DNA of 50,073 nucleotides, taken from the NCBI GenBank assembly GCA_006508105.1, contig QKPP01000243.1, positions 1 through 50,073 of the forward strand. Reading direction: 5' to 3'. The translations under genes were made by a program, and so were the position numbers. The DNA is from Myxococcales bacterium FL481. GTDB lineage: Bacteria > Myxococcota_A > Polyangia > Nannocystales > Nannocystaceae. This document shows positions 45,674-50,073 of this stretch, one piece after another (position 1 is the first letter of the stretch; each line of letters begins with the position of its first letter). Under the pieces are notes generated by a model that saw only the letters and a list, made by a program, of their open reading frames with translations, did not search any database and had not been told where the DNA came from.

Positions 45674-46410
45674 GCGTACGCGTGTTCGTGCGAGTCGATG
45701 CGGCGCCGCGACCCGGCGCCGTGCTGTCGCTCGACCACGACGAGCACCACTATCTTGCCCGCGTGCGTCGGGTCCGCCCGGGCCAGGCCGTCGAGGCGCT
45801 CGATCTACGCGGTCAGCGATGGCAAGCCGCGGTCGAGGCGATCGACGCCAAACAGGCGTCGATCCGGCTCGTCCGATCGATGCCCACGCGACCCGCTCCG
45901 CCCAGCGTGGCGATCATCGGCCTGCCCAGTCCGGCGGCCGCGCTCGATGCCGTCGCCCGCTGCTGCGAACTGGGAGTGGAGGACGTGCTGCTCGTCCGCT
46001 GCGAGCTCAGTCAGGTCGGACCCCCGAGCGACGCGCGGACGACTCGGGTACTCCGGGCATCGCAACGGCAGTGCGGCCGTCCCCGCGAACCTCGCGTACA
46101 GTCCCTGTCCCTCGCGGAGGCACTCGCGTTCCGCGGAGAGATCCCCCTGTTCGTCGGAGAACGGGATGCCGACGTGAAGGAGCCGCGGCTCGATCACGCC
46201 CGGAGCGGGTTTCGAGTGGCCGTCGGACCCGAAGGCGGATTCTCGGTCCGTGAGCAAGCACAATTGCGCGACGGCGGGGCCATCGGGCTGCAGCTAGGGC
46301 CGTGGACGCTCCGCACGGAGGTGGCGATCGTGGCCGCGTGCTCGCGCTTAGCCGCAGCGGCGGAGCGCCGGCCTCACGTCGCGTGCGGTCCGAAACCAAC
46401 GTCGGCGTGA
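45670..46410 (+). CDS. rsmE: 16S rRNA (uracil-1498-N3)-methyltransferase
   Basis: A 246-residue SPOUT-family enzyme. The N-terminal PUA-like part has HHYLARVRRVRPGQAVEALD; the knot has VAVGPEGGFSVREQAQL and LQLGPWTLRTEVAIVAACS. These are diagnostic. GTG 45670 shares bases with the prmA stop (GTGA), and prmA-rsmE pairs occur in many bacteria. Confidence 0.93.
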   Translation: MSVRVFVRVDAAPRPGAVLSLDHDEHHYLARVRRVRPGQAVEALDLRGQRWQAAVEAIDAKQASIRLVRSMPTRPAPPSVAIIGLPSPAAALDAVARCCELGVEDVLLVRCELSQVGPPSDARTTRVLRASQRQCGRPREPRVQSLSLAEALAFRGEIPLFVGERDADVKEPRLDHARSGFRVAVGPEGGFSVREQAQLRDGGAIGLQLGPWTLRTEVAIVAACSRLAAAAERRPHVACGPKPTSA

Positions 46411-46502
46411 CGAGCCTGTCCCGAATCGGGCGAAACGCTCCGCGGCTCACCACAACGAGCGCCAACTCGACCACGTTCTGTACTCGCCGAACCCATCGCG
46501 GG

Positions 46503-46533
46503 TTGAACGCCGACGTGCAGTCGATGCTAGGCT
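46503..46533 (+). promoter_or_regulatory. Possible promoter of the RDD gene
   Basis: TTGAAC (46503-46508), 19 nt, TAGGCT (46528-46533), 7 nt, then GTG 46541. Leaderless layout, spacing a little long. Confidence 0.35.
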
Positions 46534-46540
46534 CAACGAC

Positions 46541-47116
46541 GTGCCTGCTCGCCCGGCCCAGGCGGATCTGCACTGCCCCCGCTGCGACGCGCGCCTTGTC
46601 GAAGTGGGAGCGGCGCGAACCATGACGACCTGCCCCGCCTGCCACCAGGACCTGCTGGCGGTAGACGTCGCACCGTGGCCCCACCGGGTCGCCGCGGCCG
46701 CGATCGACCTCGCGTGTGTGGGTCTGACGGCCGGACCATTGCACTTGGGGGTTCGAGCGCTGCTGGACCGCGACGACCCGCCGGTCGCCACTGGCTTGGA
46801 CGCGGTGCTCAGCTTCGGCGCCCAGGACCTCACGACCATCCTATTCGAGTGCCTGCCGCTGCTGATCTTCGCCGGCCTCTACTACGGCCTGTTCGTCAGT
46901 TTGACCGGGCGAACCCCGGGGATGTCTGCGGTGGGGATCCGCGTGGTCGCCACCGACGGACGCGTACCGCACCCGATCGCGGCCGCGGTTCGCTACGTCG
47001 CCAGTGTGATGGGGCTGATGCCCGCCACCCTGGGCTTTTGGTGGTTGCTCGTCGACGTCGATCGCCGAGCCATGCACGACCACGCCTCAAGAACGTACGT
47101 CGTGAGAGATTCGTGA
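46541..47116 (+). CDS. Zinc-ribbon RDD family membrane protein
   Basis: A 191-residue protein. The front has a zinc-ribbon pattern (C12-x2-C15, C31-x2-C34). An RDD domain follows: HRVAAAAIDLACVGL, the long hydrophobic segments and GRTPGMSAVGIRVVATDGR. RDD proteins are small membrane proteins of mostly unknown role, some linked to ion transport. GTG 46541 lies 7 nt after TAGGCT. Coupled to the next gene by a 4-nt overlap. Confidence 0.82.
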   Translation: MPARPAQADLHCPRCDARLVEVGAARTMTTCPACHQDLLAVDVAPWPHRVAAAAIDLACVGLTAGPLHLGVRALLDRDDPPVATGLDAVLSFGAQDLTTILFECLPLLIFAGLYYGLFVSLTGRTPGMSAVGIRVVATDGRVPHPIAAAVRYVASVMGLMPATLGFWWLLVDVDRRAMHDHASRTYVVRDS

Positions 47117-48798
47117 ATCGAACCCGCGAACGCCGTCGTCTGATCGAGTTGCGAGCTCAGCTCGCCCGTGCGCGAGATCGAGACGAGATCACGAGCACCC
47201 TTTGCCGCGCGGCAGCCCTGTTCACGCCGCGCGTGGCATTGTTCGGCGTCAAACGGGAAGGACTGCTCGGGCTGGCCACCCCCCTCGGCATTGGCGGTAT
47301 CGCCGGTACCGTCACCCGAGTCTCCGCCGCCGTCGAAGCGGCGATCCAAGGCGAGTCCCCACCCGAACTGGTTCGTGACCTCGATTTGCGCCTGACCGTC
47401 GGCCTTGAGTCACCGGATCCGTGTGCGTTCTTGCCGGTTCGGGTCGGGCAGCGAACCGTCCTGATGCTTTACGCCGACCGGGAAGGCGATCGGTTCGAGC
47501 CCGAAGAACGCGAGACGCTCGCCGAGCTGTGCCAGATCGCCGGCTATAGCCTCGAGATGCTACTGCGATCGCGGGCGGTGGATCCCCCGGCAGCCCAGGC
47601 GACGACGGTCGCCGCCCCGCCGGCCGCAGCGGACCCTCGCCCGCTGCCCAAAGCGACCATCGTGTCGCTCGCCGAGCCGCTTTGCGCCGCGACGATTCGC
47701 GGGCAGATCGAGATCGACGCGGCAGAACGAGACGGTCCGTGGGCTGACGTTCGTTCTAGCTTGGCGGCGGGCGCCGCGACGCCGACGGTCCCGCCGGCAT
47801 CGGCGACCGACGACCAGGGCCGCGACAAGGCCGACGCCATGCCGATCGTCGTCGACGAGGTTGATCGACCGTCTTCGATCCGCGCCGCCAACGGCCCTAC
47901 GCCTCCCGCCCCGTCGCCTGACGACGCCGATGCGGACGCTCCCGACTCCCCCCCGGCATCCCCCGAAGCCATTGACGCGGCGATCGCCGCCGCCTCGCAG
48001 GGCAGTCTCGACCCGGACCGGCTGTGGGAGCTCGGGCCACAAGTCGGCGAGCGCCTGGCCGAGCTGTTTCCGGGAGCCGTCGACCGTCCCCTCGAGTCGC
48101 TGGCGGAGGTGCAGCTTCCCACGTCTTACGGGCCGCTGCTGCGGCTTTGCGTCAAGCTCGGAAAACGAGTCGGACCCTACATGCTGCCGCTGACCCGGCA
48201 TGACGAGCTTCCGGTTCGCCGCCACGCCGTGTTGTTGTTCCAAGAGTTGCGTGACGATCGCTGTGTCCACGCGCTGTCGGAACGCGCGGCGGATGACGAT
48301 GTCATGACGCGCGGCCTGGCGATGCGAGTCTTGGAGACGTATCACGCGTCGAGCCGCTACCCCGAAGCGCTCGCCCCGATCCGGGCGCTGCTCACCAGTT
48401 CGAGGACCGCCACGCGGCTCGCTGTCACTGAGGCGACCGGGACACTCCGGGACGTGGACGCCGTCGCGGCCCTCATCGCCCAGCTCGATGACGAGGACGG
48501 CGAGCTTCGTCGCGCGAGCCTGGCCGCGCTGTGCTCGATCACAGGGCAGCAATTCGGCTCGCGACCGCACCGCTGGCGAGAATGGTACGCAGAAAACGCC
48601 CACCGCGACCGTGTCGCGTGGCTCATCGACACGTTGGAACACGACGACGCCGGCGTGCGCCGTTGGGTGGCCCACGAACTCGTCCGCGTGACCGGCCGGG
48701 CCGACCCCTTCCCGGCGGACGGGGATCCGCATGCGCGCCACGCTGCGATCTCGCGGTGGCGCCGCTGGTGGCAAGCGTCGAGCGGGCGCAGCGATTGA
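47113..48798 (+). CDS. GAF-like and HEAT-repeat protein
   Basis: This encodes 561 residues. Residues 8-160 look GAF-like (LIELRAQLARARDRDEITST, AALFTPRVALFGVKREGLLG, LPVRVGQRTVLMLYADREGD). An Ala/Pro/Asp-rich linker follows (about 165-300). From about 310 come HEAT-type repeats (DELPVRRHAVLLFQELRDDR, ATRLAVTEATGTLRDVDAVA, DDAGVRRWVAHELVRVTG). It has no membrane helix, so it is a cytoplasmic scaffold or sensor. GTG 47113 shares bases with the RDD stop, so it acts with the RDD protein. It converges with plsC, 3 nt apart. Confidence 0.75.
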   Translation: MNRTRERRRLIELRAQLARARDRDEITSTLCRAAALFTPRVALFGVKREGLLGLATPLGIGGIAGTVTRVSAAVEAAIQGESPPELVRDLDLRLTVGLESPDPCAFLPVRVGQRTVLMLYADREGDRFEPEERETLAELCQIAGYSLEMLLRSRAVDPPAAQATTVAAPPAAADPRPLPKATIVSLAEPLCAATIRGQIEIDAAERDGPWADVRSSLAAGAATPTVPPASATDDQGRDKADAMPIVVDEVDRPSSIRAANGPTPPAPSPDDADADAPDSPPASPEAIDAAIAAASQGSLDPDRLWELGPQVGERLAELFPGAVDRPLESLAEVQLPTSYGPLLRLCVKLGKRVGPYMLPLTRHDELPVRRHAVLLFQELRDDRCVHALSERAADDDVMTRGLAMRVLETYHASSRYPEALAPIRALLTSSRTATRLAVTEATGTLRDVDAVAALIAQLDDEDGELRRASLAALCSITGQQFGSRPHRWREWYAENAHRDRVAWLIDTLEHDDAGVRRWVAHELVRVTGRADPFPADGDPHARHAAISRWRRWWQASSGRSD

Positions 48799-48801
48799 GT
48801 T

Positions 48802-49614
48802 TCAGCTCGATCGAACGAAGTCCGCGGCCGCGTCGGGTTTCGCGGGCTCGTCGGCCGCAGCCGCGGTGGCGGCTCCCTCGGCCCCCTCGCGAGCGTGACC
48901 GACGAGCGTGGAGACAGCCGACCTGGCCGCGTCCGCGCGCGCGCTCGGCTGCCCGGGCGCGTGCGGCTCACCGACACAAATCGTGACCGGCGTGGACGAC
49001 CGGGCCAAGATCTTGCCAGCGTGAACCGCAAAGGACTCCTCGGCCCCGAACTCGGTGTTCGGCGGATAGGCCAGTCCGACCGGGAGGACGGGATGTTTCG
49101 CCGCGGCGACAAATGCCCCCGCGGCGAAGGGCCGCACTTCATCCCCGGGATACGTCGTGCCTTCGGGAAACACCGACACTCGATGGCCGTCCCCCAATCG
49201 CCCACGAATGCTGCGAATGGCGGCAGCCTTGCTGCGAACTGACCCGCGGTCGACGAAGATCGTCTGGGCTCGACGCGCCACGAACCCGATCATCGGCCAA
49301 CGAGCCACATCACCGCGACTCAAGGCCACGCCGCCGAACCGAGCGAGCAAGATCGGGATGTCCAGCGCGCTACGGTGGTTGGCCACCACGAGCATCGGGC
49401 CTGAGGGCACCGTCGGCGTGGTGGCGTCGACCTCGGTGACGACCACCCCCAAGATGCGCAACAACCCCCGACTCCAAACGCGAACATAGCGGTCGTAGAC
49501 CTCTCGGCGGCGGGTGGCGACGACGGACCAGCGATGCACCTCCGCGACCGCGACGAGCGTGGACGTCCAGCCCAGGACGCCAATCGTGCGCAATACCGAT
49601 CGTCCGCGTGGCAT
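48802..49614 (-). CDS. plsC: 1-acyl-sn-glycerol-3-phosphate acyltransferase
   Basis: A 270-residue protein of the PlsC family, making phosphatidic acid from lysophosphatidate at the membrane. Motifs: NHRSALD (H80-x4-D85), IFVDRGS, FPEGT (149-153) and PVLPVGLAYPP. The N-terminal helix is probably a membrane anchor. The last 45 residues are an Ala/Asp-rich tail. Three nt separate it from the next gene upstream, so the two are likely co-transcribed. Confidence 0.9.
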   Translation of the reverse strand: MPRGRSVLRTIGVLGWTSTLVAVAEVHRWSVVATRRREVYDRYVRVWSRGLLRILGVVVTEVDATTPTVPSGPMLVVANHRSALDIPILLARFGGVALSRGDVARWPMIGFVARRAQTIFVDRGSVRSKAAAIRSIRGRLGDGHRVSVFPEGTTYPGDEVRPFAAGAFVAAAKHPVLPVGLAYPPNTEFGAEESFAVHAGKILARSSTPVTICVGEPHAPGQPSARADAARSAVSTLVGHAREGAEGAATAAAADEPAKPDAAADFVRSS

Positions 49615-49617
49615 GAA

Positions 49618-49938
49618 TCAGTGGCTGCGAGCCCGAGCCTCGGCGGCGCTCACCAGAGCATCATACTCCACCGCGAGGGGCCAGCAGTCGGGTCGAGCGC
49701 GGAGCAACGCCAACTCGGTCGAGGCCCGCCGGTCTCGCTCCGCCACCTGACGGCGCCGCTTCACCTCACTGCAATCGGCCAGCCCCGCCCCGTCTTCGTG
49801 AAGCAGCGCGGCCGGTCGAATGGCCTGGCTCGAAGTCCGTGACGACGGAACCGGCCAGGCCAGGGCCAACACGCCGAGGGCCACGACCACGACCGCGACC
49901 ACGCCCGGCCACATCCAACGCGGCGACCCGACCGGCAT
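49618..49938 (-). CDS. Small single-helix membrane protein, unknown
   Basis: A 106-residue protein; ATG 49938 is the best start I can offer, with a longer frame to 50058. One membrane helix (WMWPGVVAVVVVALGVLALAW) near the front, then a basic and acidic soluble part with two Cys (LADCSEVKRRRQVAERD and ARPDCWPLAVEY). No family recognised. It lies directly before plsC on the same strand. Confidence 0.6.
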   Translation of the reverse strand: MPVGSPRWMWPGVVAVVVVALGVLALAWPVPSSRTSSQAIRPAALLHEDGAGLADCSEVKRRRQVAERDRRASTELALLRARPDCWPLAVEYDALVSAAEARARSH

Positions 49939-50073
49939 CACGCCCTGCCCGAACGCCGCGGTCAGCGTCGCACCTCGCCGGGCTTCGCCGACAGAGGAGC
50001 GATCGACTGCGCGATGTCCGTCTCTGTCGCCCGCGCTCCGCAGGTGACGGCCGCTCACCCCCCGCGGGTGACG

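Overview
This is a GC-rich chromosomal segment, about two-thirds G+C by eye, with strong G/C preference at third codon positions. The gene content points to a Gram-negative deltaproteobacterial-type organism, most likely Myxococcota of the Nannocystis/Enhygromyxa/Plesiocystis kind. The supporting signs are several lipoproteins, one with a long Gly-Asp repeat, a class II DAHP synthase, a bactofilin, SurA/PBP4-type envelope proteins and a b/b' type ATP synthase. The placement is inference; there is no rRNA in the window. I see no rRNA, convincing tRNA, CRISPR array, transposase or phage gene. It reads as core chromosome with lineage-specific genes between housekeeping ones.

Layout. 1-9.1 kb: a cut-off cation-efflux protein, heme A synthase, an exonuclease with an OB-like front domain, TatD, a possible caspase-fold protein coupled to two Dpp-type ABC permeases, and a large GT-C-like membrane protein. 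9.1-15.4 kb, mostly minus strand: an OmpA-like lipoprotein, a long DUF2914 membrane protein, PanD, DUF429 and UPF0158 proteins and an unknown coiled-coil protein. 15.6-18.9 kb: typA, prfA, zapA. 19.0-24.2 kb, minus strand: a lipoprotein, PBP4-type DacB and two parvulin-like chaperones, forming an envelope-assembly block. 24.4-29.2 kb: a sigma-70 family factor, tyrS, a nucleoside-sugar epimerase-like protein and an unknown protein. 29.4-33.0 kb, minus strand: DUF885 peptidase-like lipoprotein, DAHP synthase and a small SET protein, each overlapping the next by 4 nt. 33.1-35.3 kb, minus strand: a thioredoxin-like lipoprotein with an in-frame TGA (probable selenocysteine), followed by a dihaem cytochrome c-rhodanese fusion. 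35.4-42.7 kb, minus strand: ttcA and the ATP synthase genes in transcription order b', b, delta, alpha, gamma, beta, epsilon. 42.7-44.5 kb: repeat-rich DNA, a bactofilin and a 62-residue protein with a strong promoter. 44.7-48.8 kb: prmA-rsmE and an RDD/HEAT pair. 48.8-49.9 kb, minus strand: PlsC and a small membrane protein.

The most interesting item is the probable selenoprotein at 34207-35274. A TGA sits exactly where thioredoxins have the first redox cysteine (W-U-S-F-C); the thioredoxin fold continues in the same frame behind it, and a small hairpin lies just downstream. Other notable points are: TANNNT boxes placed 6-12 nt before many start codons, suggesting widespread leaderless or near-leaderless transcripts; three minisatellites (14-, 10- and 15-bp units) beside genes; the OB-exonuclease fusion; a His-Gly/Cys protein next to ABC permeases; and a conserved-looking small protein with near-perfect expression signals.
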